Part shown: one piece after another, positions 21,205 to 31,731 of the stretch
Layout: each line of letters starts with the position of its first letter
How positions within the stretch are numbered: the stretch's first letter is position 1
Source of the DNA: Lucinisca nassula
Taxonomy: Eukaryota; Mollusca; Bivalvia; Lucinida; Lucinidae
Reading direction: 5' to 3'
DNA length: 64,000 nucleotides
NCBI GenBank assembly: GCA_963580285.1
Contig: OY757016.1
Coordinates: forward strand, 41,803,124-41,867,123
Translations under genes and position numbers: made by a program
The notes under the pieces: model-generated
Told to the model about the DNA's origin: nothing
Seen by the model: only the letters and a program-made list of their open reading frames with translations
The model's database searches: none

Positions 21205-21690
21205 AAATGAACACCCCATTAAAGCCCACTTTATAAAGAAGAAATTGGGGTTTACGGGGGCATACATAATTTTCCTTATTTTTGCTCCAAGACATAGGTA
21301 CGGGTCTCCGTGGCCTAGCGGATAAGAGCGCTGACTCTTAAACATTAGGTCTCTCACCGCTGTGGGTTCGAGCCTCGCTCGGGTCACATGTGAGACGCCA
21401 AATTCTGCAAAGGAATGTTAGGTGATTTTTCTCCGGGTACTCCGGTTTTTCGCCCACCTCTGATTAACGATCGGCTCAATATGAGTGAAATAATCTTGAA
21501 AGGGCCGTAAAACCAAAAAAAAAAAAAAAAAAAAAAAAACAAGACATAGGTTGTGGGTACTCGTTAGAACGAGCACCCATAACATATGACTTGGAGCAAA
21601 AATAGGAAAAATATCATAAATTTTCGTCAGAAAGTAGCAATTTTGGAGATGAGAAAATGCACTATATATGTCGCACGGGCGTGCTTTCGT
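21205..21690. mobile_element. Family-A MITE carrying SINE-L
   Basis: Left arm CCCACTTTATAAAGAAGAAA, right part GGGTACTCGTTAGAACGAGC (core loop deleted) and GGGCGTGCTTTCGTAATG. The SINE-L copy at 21300-21539 splits it. Confidence 0.8.
21300..21539 (+). mobile_element. SINE-L inserted in a family-A MITE
   Basis: Full-length tRNA-headed SINE (GGTCTCCGTGGCCTAGCGG start, box B GGGTTCGAGCC, A-rich tail). The target duplication CAAGACATAGGT is present at 21288-21299 and 21540-21551, inside the conserved GACATAGGTTGTGGGT part of a family-A MITE. The head is close to a Lys/Leu-type tRNA in shape but has lost proper stems, so this is not a tRNA gene. Confidence 0.9.
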
Positions 21691-21960
21691 AATGTTTGGA
21701 CAAAATACACTGCTTTCTCCGTTTTTCTAGATACGCCTTTTATTACAGGTAAATTATGGTTAAAGGTAACGTTGAGAACATCCCAGCGTGTAACTCCGTT
21801 CTCGATCTTCGAAGTCCTAATTCGGTCTTCGTGAAAAATGTCTATTAGCAACACGTGTACATAGGCTTCATGTAATAGACACTTGGCGTTTTGAGGTGAA
21901 AGGTTTATTCAGCGCCCTCAGGATGTAAGAAGGACTTGTTCGCCCGAGGGCAAGTCAATT

Positions 21961-22437
21961 AAGAAATAGATCAGCTCTAGCTGTGATTTGTTGAGTAATA
22001 AATCACAGTTTGGAGGTCAGTTGTAAAGTAGACAAATCACAAGCGCGTAGCGCGCGTGATTTGTCTACTTACAACTGACCAACAAACTGTGATTTATTAC
22101 TCAACAAATCACAGACAAGAGCTGATCTATTTCGATTCTAACACGCTGAAAATCGGCAATAATGTTGTTGTTTCCTTCAAAATCTCACAACCTTTCGCCA
22201 TTGTTAGAAGAAATCCCGCTAAAATTATCGACTGAAACACATGCATTTATATCCTTTTCTTACGTTTTCGATGCGAGAAAATGACGTTACACCGTCTAAC
22301 GTCAAGGAAATCGACTAGTGACGTCATAAATTTGGAATTTTAATGACGTCACTCGTCACGCTCTTCCGAGCTGAGATTTGTTGCAGAATAAAACACAGTT
22401 ATTTTCCATTGCCTATATAGGCGCGCTGTGTTAGAAT
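21961..22437 (+). mobile_element. Family-B MITE inside mariner
   Basis: Most intact copy. AAGAAATAGATCAGCTCTAG ... GAGCTGATCTATTTCGATTC forms the first foldback. The second foldback ends GGCGCGCTGTGTTAGAAT. Confidence 0.88.
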
Positions 22438-22555
22438 AAGTAACCATCCTATCCTATTTCCAATTGACCGAGACAACCAAGGTTTTCATGCCTTGTTTCA
22501 ATACATGTTTTAGGCATGATGGCTAAATTGCCCCCTTATATAAGACATGGCTAGC

Positions 22556-23500
22556 GATGCCAAAGCACGCTTTTCGTCAAAAGTTGAGTACCGTTCTGTA
22601 ATTGAAAGAGAAAACAGATGATTTGACCAATGTTTAAGGGTCTTCTGCACCATCGTAGGCACAAGTTCTGGGTTGGGGAATTCAAACACGGTAGATCGGA
22701 AGACGAAACTGGGCCATCAGATGAAGAAATGTGTAACAAAGTACGGGATCTGGTGTATTCCGAATTAAGTGGGAAGAAATAGCGAATGCATTACACATTT
22801 CACATGGTAGCGTTTCAACAATTTTACATGATCGCTTGGGTATGCGCAAGCTAACGGCCCATTGGGTCCCAAAATTCCTTTGCGACGATCAAATAACAAC
22901 CAGAGCATCAATATGCAGCGCATTGTTGAAGCGGTATAGGTCTAAGGAAGATGATTTTCTTTCACGTCTGGTGACTGTAGATGAGACCTGGGTCCATTAT
23001 TATGAGCCAGAGAATAAAACTCAAAGTAGCCTGGCAACTGTATTTTGGGACGCACAAGGCGTTATTATGTTGGACTGTCCGTAGCAAAGAAAAGTACCAT
23101 AACAGGTGCGTATTATGCAAATTTGCTCGACCAACTGAGAACTGCGATCCGTGAAAAACGCCGCGGTAAACCCTCTAAAGGTATTCTGCTCCAACAGAAC
23201 AATGCAAGAGTCCACACTTGCAAAGCTGCAATGGATGCTGTTGGGCGGAATAGGTACGAGCTAATACCGCACCCCGCCCATTCTCCGGACTTAGCTCTTA
23301 GTGACTCCTCCTATTCCCAAACTATTCCGGTCCAACGAAGAAGTCGTGGCGGCAGTTGAGGAGTGGGTCGGAGACAAGGACACTGGCTTCTTTTGTTCTG
23401 GACTGATGGCACTGGAACGTTGGTCAAAATGTATCATTCTAGGGGGTAATTACATCGAAAAAGAAGCGATCGATCTAACCCAGAAATAAGTTAGGCTGGT
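22556..23500 (+). pseudogene. Mariner transposase relic (several frameshifts)
   Basis: Recognisable blocks in order: the helix-turn-helix region ISHGSVSTILHDRLGMRKLT (about 22790-22855); WVPKFLC; the catalytic block VDETWVHYYEPENKTQS (about 22978-23025), with the first catalytic Asp intact; LLQQNNARVHT (about 23188-23220), where the family's LLHDNA motif has Asn in place of the second catalytic Asp; and HPAHSPDLALSD (about 23272-23307), the third Asp region. Stops and frame changes occur near 23083 and after 23310. Loss of the second Asp and the broken frame mean no active enzyme. Expected activity was cut-and-paste transposition at TA targets. Confidence 0.88.
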
Positions 23501-23954
23501 TGTTCATTGACTCGCCCTCGTATTTTTGTCCGGGTCCTTAGAGAAAAATTGAAAAAGTTCAGAATATGGCTGTCAGCCTTGTATCGAGCAACTGGAAGTA
23601 TAACTGTATTACTAAAAACTCTTAATATGGGAGTCTCTCAAGAACAGAAGGAGAGATAGTAGGTTTATACTCTTTTACAAAGGTCAGAATGGTGCTTCTA
23701 GCATTCCAACAGATTACTTTATATTCCCCATATTAGGAGCTGATATTTACGGCTGATCCTTCTTCCGGTATCAAACAATGTCCTTCCAGTCTGTTGAAGG
23801 TGATAAAAATAAAGTAGTAAAGTTTACTTCTTTGGCACTGTTAACAAAAAGTGAGGATGTTGACTATATATAGATACTGTCATACGAAAACACGCATATA
23901 CAAATACATTGCGAATTTTACCACCGAAAGAACGAAAATTGTAATATGAATATA

Positions 23955-24292
23955 CAGTCGAACTTCAATGGCTCGAACACCTTTGGGACCTCGAAAATCT
24001 GTTCGAGACAGGGGTAGTTCGAGCCACTGAGGTTTACTATCAGGAGATACTTTTGGACATCTTTTCGGTGTTTTATAATGAAAATGTATGCTGTGTGTAC
24101 TCATTAGAATCGCCTCATCGAGGCGATTCTAATGAGTACACACAGCATATATTTACAAGATAAAAGACTAAAATCTCCTTAATTATGCCCCACTATTTCT
24201 TATGTAGCGGATTTCGCTAGGGGGCCAAAAAATGGGTTCGACGCATCCATGGTAAACGAGTCATCGGTGTTCGAGCCATCGAAGTTCTACTG
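23955..24292. mobile_element. MITE-AA, TA-flanked foldback
   Basis: Inverted ends CAGTCGAACTTCAATGGCTC and the inverse of GAGCCATCGAAGTTCTACTG, with TA on both sides. The centre is a perfect hairpin around TCGCCTCATCGAGGCGA, flanked by TGTGTGTACTCATTAGAA arms. Confidence 0.87.
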
Positions 24293-24447
24293 TAAGTGAT
24301 ATTTTTCTTATTTCTGCTCAAAATATAAATTGTGGGTGCTTGTTTGAAGTGCCTCATCGAGAATCGATGTGGTTCTAATGAATAGCCACAATCTATATTT
24401 CAGAGTAGAAATAAGAAAAATAAAGTTTACCCCTGTAAACCCCAGTT

Positions 24448-24747
24448 TGGGGGCCGGCCTCGGTAGCTCAGTCGGATGCGCGTCTGACTGGTGATCAGGA
24501 AGACGCAGGTTCGATACCTGCCGGGGTCGGCAACATACTTTCGTTGAGATTCATCGGATCATGAAACCTTTTCTTTGGTCCTTCTCTCCCTTCCGTTGAT
24601 TTAAGGTTTCTGGCGAAAGAAAATGCACTGTACTGGTTAACCGCTTACGTATAAGCCTACCCAGAAAAGTGTGGATAGGTAAACTGACCGGCTCAAAAAT
24701 TACCTAAATAGTGTTGACCGGGCCGTTAAACTCCGATACAAAACCAA
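24448..24747 (+). mobile_element. SINE-D, full length, tRNA-like head, 11-bp target duplication
   Basis: The head (24455-24535) folds approximately as a tRNA: acceptor GGCCTCG/CGGGGTC, box A TAGCTCAGTCGG, an anticodon-arm CTGACTGGTGATCAGG, and box B GGTTCGATACC. The D-arm pairing is poor. The body continues to GGGCCGTTAAACTCCGATAC and an A-rich tail. Target duplication AAACCCCAGTT is at 24437-24447 and 24748-24758, inside a family-A MITE. The duplication and fused body show this is a SINE and not a working tRNA gene. Confidence 0.88.
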
Positions 24748-24927
24748 AAACCCCAGTTGACTACAGAAAAGTGGGGTTCACGGGGTCAAAATTATATAGG
24801 CGTGTTTTCGTGATGTAAAATTTGGATTGACTACTATAAAAAGATTAGAACGTAATGATGCTTATTTGACATCAGTCCAATCAGCTACAAACACGTGATG
24901 TCGATGTTATTAGGCCACGTTACTTAA

Positions 24928-25135
24928 GGGGAACGGGAACACCTTCCGGGGAGGCAACTCCTGCAAAAGTATTTTTGTCTCCCATGTCAAATAGGAGTAA
25001 GGAGCAAATTCTTTCTTTTAAGAGTACACCACTCTTTCAGCGGAACAGGACTTATAGGAACGCGAACAGGAAGTCCCGAAAGTTGTCTCCCTTTGAAAAA
25101 TGGCGGAAAAATATGTCAGGTGTTTCCATTCCCCT
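24928..25135. mobile_element. TTAA-flanked MITE (piggyBac-type target)
   Basis: Inverted ends GGGGAACGGGAACACCT and AGGTGTTTCCATTCCCCT (inverse), with TTAA at 24924-24927 and 25136-25139. The interior is partly palindromic (GGCAACTCC...TTGTCTCCC). No coding capacity. It ends 116 bases before Ly6 exon 3. Confidence 0.82.
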
Positions 25136-25251
25136 TTAACGGGAATGATGAAAGCACTAAATACTTGAGTAACCTGTGTTTCGTATTCTACTCACATTTA
25201 GGGAGGTTCGTCTCTTAAATTTCATACGAAAAGTTCCTCTGTTACTTTCAG

Positions 25252-25460
25252 GCACTGGTTATTCAAGATACTGCAAGCAAGTTAAAAGCCCACCAGGGTG
25301 TACACGGACTGACGAGTCCTATGGCAAAGGAACAACTCATATGGAAATGACCACGTGTTATTGTGACAGGAAATTGTGTAACAATACACCTACTGTCAGT
25401 TGTTCTATTTATACATCAACAGCAGCCATTGTCTTGTGGCTTTTTACGCACCAAGTTTGA
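25252..25460 (+). CDS. Ly6/uPAR-like three-finger protein, exon 3 (finger 3 and GPI-type tail)
   Basis: Last coding exon, residues 72-140, with stop TGA at 25458-25460. The acceptor is TTACTTTCAG|GC. It holds cysteines C79, C88, C107, C109 and C114. The CYCDRKLCNN segment is the family hallmark: the last cysteine is followed by Asn, which anchors the three-finger fold. After the domain comes a Thr/Ser-rich stretch and a C-terminal hydrophobic run (STAAIVLWLF), consistent with a GPI-attachment signal, so the mature protein is probably tethered to the outer cell surface. Joined lengths are 61+153+209 = 423 nt, an intact 140-aa reading frame with no stops or frameshifts. Intron 2 is about 9.7 kb and packed with repeats. 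A TTAA-flanked MITE ends 116 bases upstream, and a MITE-derived tandem repeat starts within about 30 bases of the stop. No clear AATAAA was found nearby. Confidence 0.85.
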
Positions 25461-25474
25461 GAATAGAATTTTAA

Positions 25475-26035
25475 CCCTTTGAACACCAATCCCGCGTAGC
25501 AGACGGCCATTTTCAAAATATCTTTTTCTTAGGTTTATAGAGATAGTGGGACTTGACATTACATGTGCAGAAGACAGCATTTTCAAAGTATCATTTTCTC
25601 AGGTTTATATTAGTGGGGCTTATGGAGAATGCGGGCTTTGACATTACAAACACAGAAGACAGCATTTTCAAAGTATACTTTTCATTCACCATATTTGCAT
25701 TATTTGCTGGCTCCCAGCTTGCACATTGTCAATAATGGAAAAACAGGTAACCAGACCCCCCTGACCTTGAAAGGTCAGGGGGGCCTGCTTACCTGTTTTC
25801 CAACACTGATAACCTTCAGACTAGGAACCAGAAGATAATGCAAATAAGGTGATTAAGGTTATAAAGTGCGGCTTGGCATTACAATAGTAGTAGACGGCAT
25901 TTTCAAAATATCTTTTTCTTAGGTTTATAAAGACTGTTGGGCTTGACATTACATGTACAGAAGACAGTATTTTCAAAGTATCTTTTTCTTAGGTTTATAG
26001 AGAAAGTAAGACTTGACATTACCTTTGAATCGTCT
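25475..26035 (+). repeat. ~75-85 bp tandem repeat, MITE-arm derived
   Basis: Five units of AGACAGCATTTTCAAAGTAT, CTTTTTCTTAGGTTTATAGA, GGGACTTGACATTACA start just after the Ly6 stop. They are interrupted at 25737-25801 by a hairpin (AACAGGTAACCAGACCCCCC ... GGGGGGCCTGCTTACCTGTT). The unit matches the left arm of the foldback MITE seen at 62950-63054. Confidence 0.75.
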
Positions 26036-26049
26036 GGCACAGCAGGGAT

Positions 26050-26240
26050 CTATCTCATTACGATAACACACCTGTGCGACATAATGCATTTTTCAAATCT
26101 CCAAAATGACTACTTTTCAGATGAAAATCTGTGACTGTTTTACCTTATTTATACAGCAAACATAGGTTGTGGGTGCTCGTTAGAACCGCCTTATTGACTT
26201 CTAACGAGTACCCACACTATGTCTTTGGGCAGAAATGATA
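26050..26240. mobile_element. Family-A MITE (variant ends)
   Basis: ACACACCTGTGCGACATAAT, CAAACATAGGTTGTGGGTGC, and a core with loop deletion (AGAACCGCCTTATTGACTTC). Array element T2 begins where it ends. Confidence 0.65.
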
Positions 26241-26241
26241 A

Positions 26242-27060
26242 TAGAGGGACATAATGGCCATGGATCGCTCACCTGATCCTTATTGCAAAGATAAAATGGT
26301 AGGTAATATAAGGTGGAGTGGATGGTTTGAGCAATTTTGGTTGATAGTGACCCAAGGAACATTTCTGTGAAACTGTTTCAAAACCAGTCTACCTATTTAG
26401 TAGTATTAAAATAGAAGTGGAGGCAATGATCAGGAATCGATACAATCAACCCACAGCTCCCATCAGAGACACCAAAGGGAAAGAAACACAAACATGAAAC
26501 AACATACCCTAATGGAAACATCAATAGCGGAAAGCCAAAAGGACAGTTACTTTCCCACAAAATGGCCAATAGGCTATCCAAAATGAAATAATATAAGCGA
26601 CACAAATACACAAAGACAAAACATAACAAAAATTAACCGCGACAGAAGAACCGCATTGGAACGGTCAGCAGAAACAGATTCCACTGGGGGACTTAAATCG
26701 ATTTTACGTGGCCACAATCCTCGCCCTTACTTCCGTCGCGATTTAGACAAATAGATTGTTCAGTCCACATGAAGGCCTCCTAAGTTTAAGGGTTTTTTTT
26801 ATTTTTTTAGTTTTGCTGGCTATTATGTTCAGGGCAGCGTAACGATTTTGAGCAATTTTGATAAAGGGTCACCCATGGAACATTCCTTCCTAATTGTTTC
26901 CTTTCTGAGGGTGAAGTCTTTCAAAATTCCCTTCGACAAAACAGAGCTGACTTGTATGTTACTATCTGGGTACCTTCTGGACATTAAGGGTCAGGTCCTA
27001 GTGCACGGTGATGAATTTGCTCAGTCTAACTTACAATGCCTCGTTGTGGGATGGCAATAA
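26242..27060 (+). mobile_element. Array element T2, fragmented
   Basis: The 5' end ATAGAGGGACATAATGGCCA (small palindrome ATGGCCAT) and CGCTCACCTGA match T7's start. Array pieces GAGCAATTTTGGTTGATAGT and GAGCAATTTTGATAAAGGGT occur at 26328 and 26850. About 400 bases of other repeat (26393-26800) interrupt it. The right end is not seen. Confidence 0.55.
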
Positions 27061-28200
27061 CTGGCATAAGATGCTAGACATATGAGTCAGTGGTTCTCTT
27101 TGACAATACGGATTGTATGTCACTATCTGGACACCTAGTGGACATTGAGAGTCAGGTCATAATGCACCAGAAGGGGATTTGTTTGTTTGTTTTGTTTGAT
27201 TTCAGGTTTAACGTCCCCGTCAACACTGTATATGTCATTTTGGAGACGTTGCTTCCAATTTTGTTGGACTTTTACCCGAAACTGAGATAAAATGACATTT
27301 CAAGCCCTATCACCCAATGAAACCAATAGGGTTTATAAGCATGGATAGACCGACTCGCACCGCTTTGCCTGGGCAGACTTAGATCCTCTAGGCGGTTTAC
27401 CAGTACTCGTGTGCGGTCGGTTTCAGCTCTGCGTGGAAGCATCATGCAGCCCAATTATTTCTTCAAGCCCCAATGGGCGGAGGCCGTCCAGAAGGAGATG
27501 AAGGGTCAGGTCCTAGTACACCAGACAGAGATGAACCAGCTCAGCCTTAACCTTATATAAAACCAATGGTCCCCCGCCAGGTTCATTTTTGGCCCCATGG
27601 GGTTATAATTTGAACAATCTTGGTAGAGGGCCACAAGATACAGCTTCACTCCAAATATCAAAGACTTGGGCCTTCTGGTTTCAGACAAGAAGATATTGAA
27701 AGATTTTTCCCTATAAGTCTATGTAAAACCGGTGGGCCCTGGGAGGGAGGCGCATTTTTTACCCTATGATGTGAATAACCTTGATAGAGGTCCCCCACAT
27801 GGAGCTTCATGCAAAATGTCAACAACATGGGCCTTGTGGTTTCAGAGAAGATTTTTTAAAGCTTTCCTTATCTAAGTCTATGTAAAACTAGTGGGACCTG
27901 GGCAGGGCCACCTTTGGCCCAAGGGCTATAATTTGAACAATCATAGTAGAGGTCCACCAGATGAAGCAACATACCAAATATCAAAGACCTGGGCCTTCTG
28001 GTTTCAGACAAGAAGATTTTTAAAGGTTTTCCATATATAAATCGAAGTCAAGCCAGTGGACCCTAGGGCGGGGCCATATTTATCTCCAGGGCAATAATTT
28101 GAACAATCTTGGTAAAGGTCCACTAGATGAAGCTTCATACCAAATATTAAAGAACTGGGCCTTCTGGTTTCAAACGAGATGGGTTTCCCTGTATAAGTTT
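27060..28200 (+). repeat. Array blocks of two kinds, interrupted by SINE-C
   Basis: A unit with TATCTGG.ACCT.GTGGACATT and GTCAGGTC occurs at about 26970, 27125 and 27500. From 27540 to 28195 about four units of ~170 bp follow (GGGCTATAATTTGAACAATC, CATACCAAATATCAAAGACC). The latter are the same family as the large blocks at 36-37.6 and 41.3-42.2 kb. Confidence 0.7.
27180..27488 (-). mobile_element. SINE-C, full length with target duplication
   Basis: Reverse complete SINE-C. Flanks CCAGAAGGGGAT and CCAGAAGGAGAT form the target duplication. It interrupts a tandem-array block whose unit contains GTCAGGTC.TA.TGCACCAG. Confidence 0.85.
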
Positions 28201-28439
28201 ACAGGCCCCTTAGCAGGCTCTTTTGAAAATAAAGGCTTTTTCTAAAGGCTATTTTAGGTAAAATAAAGACAGAACTTTGAACAAAATAAAGGCCTTTTCC
28301 CCACATTGTTTCTGTTTTGCAATGTAATAAATACATGCTTTGATCATCAACAATCATGTGACATGACAAACTAGAACTGTGAGAAAATATAACTATACCC
28401 CAACTGTGAGAAAATATAACTATACCCCCACTATAGCAC

Positions 28440-28815
28440 ATTTTACAGAAACACACAACCTGTTGATCACCATGCATTCAGAAAGCCTGTTGTATCTTGC
28501 ATGATATTAGTAATCATTACTGTATTGCATAGTAAGTTGGCGGCTTAAAGAACAAATAAACAAAACCATCGTCTCTAACATGATATAAGTCATCATTATT
28601 GCATTGCAAACCAAGCTTGATGCTTCTAGCTTTTGTATTTTCCTGAGAAAAAAAAATAAAATTGGCCTATATGGACAGAAGAAGAATGAAAGAACAAATG
28701 AACACTAAGCTGAGGAACTCATCGTCTCGTACACACTATTAGCTGTCATTATTGCATTGCAAACTAAGTTTGAGGCTTCCTGATTTTGTAATTCCTGAAA
28801 GGTCTGAAGAATCAA
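28440..28815 (+). repeat. Two monomers of the ~175-bp array
   Basis: ATGATATAAGTCATCATTAT, CATTGCAAACCAAGCTTGAT, CTTCTAGCTTTTGTATTTTC, then a second diverged unit to about 28810. Confidence 0.7.
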
Positions 28816-29049
28816 AGCGCCAAAGGCACTGAAATGACAGATTCTATGAGAAAATCATAACACTGTGAAAACTTACAGAAAACCTTTCTAAAAAGAGCTT
28901 AAAATTTAGAAAGGTAGTTCTGCAAATTCCAATATATGATATGTTTGCAGATGTCTATATACCGGTGGTATTATGAAACGCCATTCGATGTTTCAAATTT
29001 TTGAAAGAAACTATTTACGTTTTCAAAACCAAACATTAAAATTCAAGTT

Positions 29050-30000
29050 TTAACAATGCTGCTGTCCATAAGTAACAGTTTTTATCTGGTCGGTTGTGGA
29101 CAACTCTACCCAAAGATACTCTATGGGAAAGAGATCGGAGGAGAAAGGCTGGCTAGTCCAGTACATGAATTCCATTGGCTTGAAGACATTTTTGAGTAAG
29201 AACAGCACTATGAGCCCGCTCGTAATCCTGCTGGATAAGATATCCCGGATTCTGAGCGTAAACAAATAAATGGAACCATGTGAGGCCGAAGCACTTGATT
29301 GATGTAACGTCTCGCTGTTCAATCCACGTCTCAGCTATGATCTTGAATGTTCTTAATGACACTAAGCTGCGTTCGCTAACTACACGCAATAGCTCGCCAC
29401 ACAATTACGCTTACATGTATGTCACCCGATATGTCATGCTCTATTACGCACGCGTCGCCTCAGCAGACCTTACACCTATACGTCGAAACACCCGGAAACG
29501 ACAACCGGCGTGATTCATGCTGAAGTGCGATTTGTCACTGAAACGCATATGTCAGTCGCTTAGACGCCAATATACGTATTCCAGGCACTAGCGTACGTGT
29601 TCCGTACTGTGTCGACGCGGTAACTTTGGTCAAGACAGGGACGTCTAGCTCTCAAATGTGCATCGCATAAGGGCGACGATCAGTGTCAGTGCTTATTAGT
29701 CGGTAGTTGAGACCCCTTGTTTATCTACAGGTACAGTGTAGCAGCTGCCGGCGGAAATCTGTTTCGCTTATGCGCCTGGCGGTCGAATCGTTCTTGACCT
29801 ACTGACGTCGGTTTTCCGTTACGTCGACGCCCACTAGCGTCTTCTGTATATAGTAAGATGTCGCTCCAACAGACGATAGATCACGAATATGTGGCACCCA
29901 AAATCAGAGTCAACGCCATCCGCCTTCCGATCAGCTTCTTACTGTCCAGGGGCACGCTTACGATCCTTTAATATGTTGCAATACGCTCTCACTAAATGCT
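29050..30000 (-). pseudogene. Tc1-like transposase relic
   Basis: On the - strand, blocks typical of the C-terminal half of Tc1 transposases are visible: IQQDYERAHSA (the family's Q-x-D-N-A-x-P-H catalytic region), then FLxANxIxVLDxPA as LQANGIHVLD, then FSSDLFPIEYLWVEL (the SPDLNPIExLW motif carrying the last acidic residue). An in-frame TAG replaces the Trp of the WPA motif near 29155, and a frameshift follows directly. Further upstream (29400-30000) the frame is scattered with stops, though its base composition is more GC-rich than its flanks. Terminal repeats were not located. Confidence 0.7.
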
Positions 30001-31355
30001 TTTTTGAGAACAAATTTCAGTTTCTTCTTTTCTAGGCACGACCTTAAATTACACATCAAAAGTTTGATCCTGAACATGTGGTTTTAGCCGTACTGGTGTG
30101 AGGGTGGTGCACAGGATCGACGTGGCCGGACTGGTAACCAGACGTCACGGTTGATTGATTTAACCTTTTTCATAGTGCCTAAGTGTGTTCTAATCGTTTG
30201 GTTTCAGAATCAAAGCACTGAGAGTGTGGGGTGTAGGTTCGAGTAATAGGCATGGGCTGAGATTTAAACTGTTTCATTTAACTCTGGAATTCCAAACAAA
30301 TAGTGAAGATTTTGAAAAGAAGACGCGTTCGGCAGCGTCTGATTTTGGTCTACACTGTTTGCCAAGCTCACCCTATGATTCCAGGATAACCCTCTTCCGT
30401 CTTATGGAATACCCCGATCTCACTACGGCTTTTTTCTACAAGACAAAAAGTTATTCTGACAAGTCAGTGATAGTCACGTAGACATTAGCACTGAAGCGCT
30501 TTTCTTATTATCAACTTCGGGTCGAATGCCAAACAATCAACCCAAACATAGTCGCGTCGTTTGTCAGTGTTGGGTACATGTAAGTGTTATCTGTAAAATC
30601 TGCACATGAATCAAATGTTGGATCTGGCAAACAATGTAAACTCAGTTCAAAAGCCACACAACATGGTGCTGATCGTGTTCTACACTTTTTTGCATTAGAT
30701 ACTAACTAAACGAATCAGTCCAAGTTCCCGTTCATGACCAGCCTGCATTTAGAGACAATCGGCATGGGTATTGTTTGTGCTTTGATTTATTCACTGCCTT
30801 GGGTTTCTTGAGTGCACTCTTCCATCACTGAAGTTGGGCTCGTCCATTCTGCTAAATATATGGCACCTAGAATTATATCACAGGACCTACACTAAGTATC
30901 TGTACCATATTCCAGGGTTGAAAGGGACAGCCTTTCTTTTCAATTACTCCACGCAAAGTCAATATACACCTAAGTTGTAACTGACCTAAACTTGACCTCG
31001 AAAGTCAGAAAAAAAAACATTAATATTCTTGTCTACAGCTGACCTGGTCCATCAGCAGGCTGGTCTTTAAGGATTAAATATTGACAGCACTGACAGAAAA
31101 CAGTGTAAAACCTGAGCAGACTGCTGAGCAGACGCCGCAATGATCTGGGTATACAGCGTCGCGTGATGCAGCTCGTCTGCTCCAAAAGTTTGTATTACGC
31201 TTACAGGATAACTAATACGCTTATACAATTTTGATTACTGCGCCAAACCGGACTACATTTTGGGCGGACTCATATTTCGATGGCGGTCAAAGCCGGAAGA
31301 AAAAAGCCTGAATTACTTTAAACGTGCAGCACGGCAAGAAAAGACAGATGGAATC
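30000..31355. other. Mostly unassigned sequence
   Basis: Contains partial GATCAGAC/CACTGTTTGCC cores (about 30330-30365 and 31085-31190). Otherwise no recognised repeat or frame. Confidence 0.45.
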
Positions 31356-31731
31356 TGTCATTAAAAATAAATCCTTTGCCTATATGGAGACATAGAAGAA
31401 AGAAAACACAAATAAGCCAAGAAAGCCAACTGTCTCTTGCACAATAGTAGACAATCTCTTAAATATTATTGCATTGCATACCAAGTCTGAGGCTTCTAGC
31501 TATTGTAGCTCCTGAGAAATCCTTGAGGAAAAACTTATAATTGGCCTAAATTGAGTGAAATATGAATGAGAGTAAATAAGCCAAGAAAGCCCATTGTCTC
31601 TTACAAAATATAATTCATCATTATTGCAATGCACGCCATATTTGAGGCGTCTAGCTTTTGCTGTTCCAGAGAAATCTTCGACAAAAAATTACACATATTG
31701 ACCTAACATGAAAAGAAAGAAGAATGAAAAT

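Larger units (their letters stand above)
21945..23520 (+). mobile_element. Mariner element interrupted by a family-B MITE
   Basis: Inverted ends CGAGGGCAAGTCAATTA (21945-21961) and the reverse complement of CGAGGGCGAGTCAATGA (23504-23520) match at 15 of 17 positions. They resemble known mariner termini of the type CGAGGG...TCAA. A TA dinucleotide follows the right end, and the left target copy is mutated. A mariner transposase relic fills 22.55-23.5 kb. Between the left end and the coding part sits a 477-bp family-B MITE (about 21961-22437). Removing it leaves about 1.1 kb, close to a normal mariner length. The whole nest lies in intron 2 of the Ly6 gene. Confidence 0.75.
23880..24814. mobile_element. 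Family-A MITE carrying MITE-AA and SINE-D
   Basis: Left end TCATACGAAAACACGCATAT and right end TATAGGCGTGTTTTCGTGAT. The element is complete once the AA insertion (23955-24292) and the SINE-D insertion (24448-24747) are removed. Confidence 0.85.

Noticed and set aside
21300..21376. tRNA gene with GGTTCGAGCC box
   Set aside because: It is the head of SINE-L, which recurs at several sites with the same 3' body.
24455..24535. Functional tRNA gene
   Set aside because: The tRNA-like fold is fused to a SINE body with a tail and an 11-bp target duplication, and its D-arm is poor.
26393..26629. Hydrophobic - strand frame resembling a membrane protein
   Set aside because: Phe/Leu-rich translation of A-rich repeat sequence (a related block occurs at 19.8 kb), with no start context or splice support.
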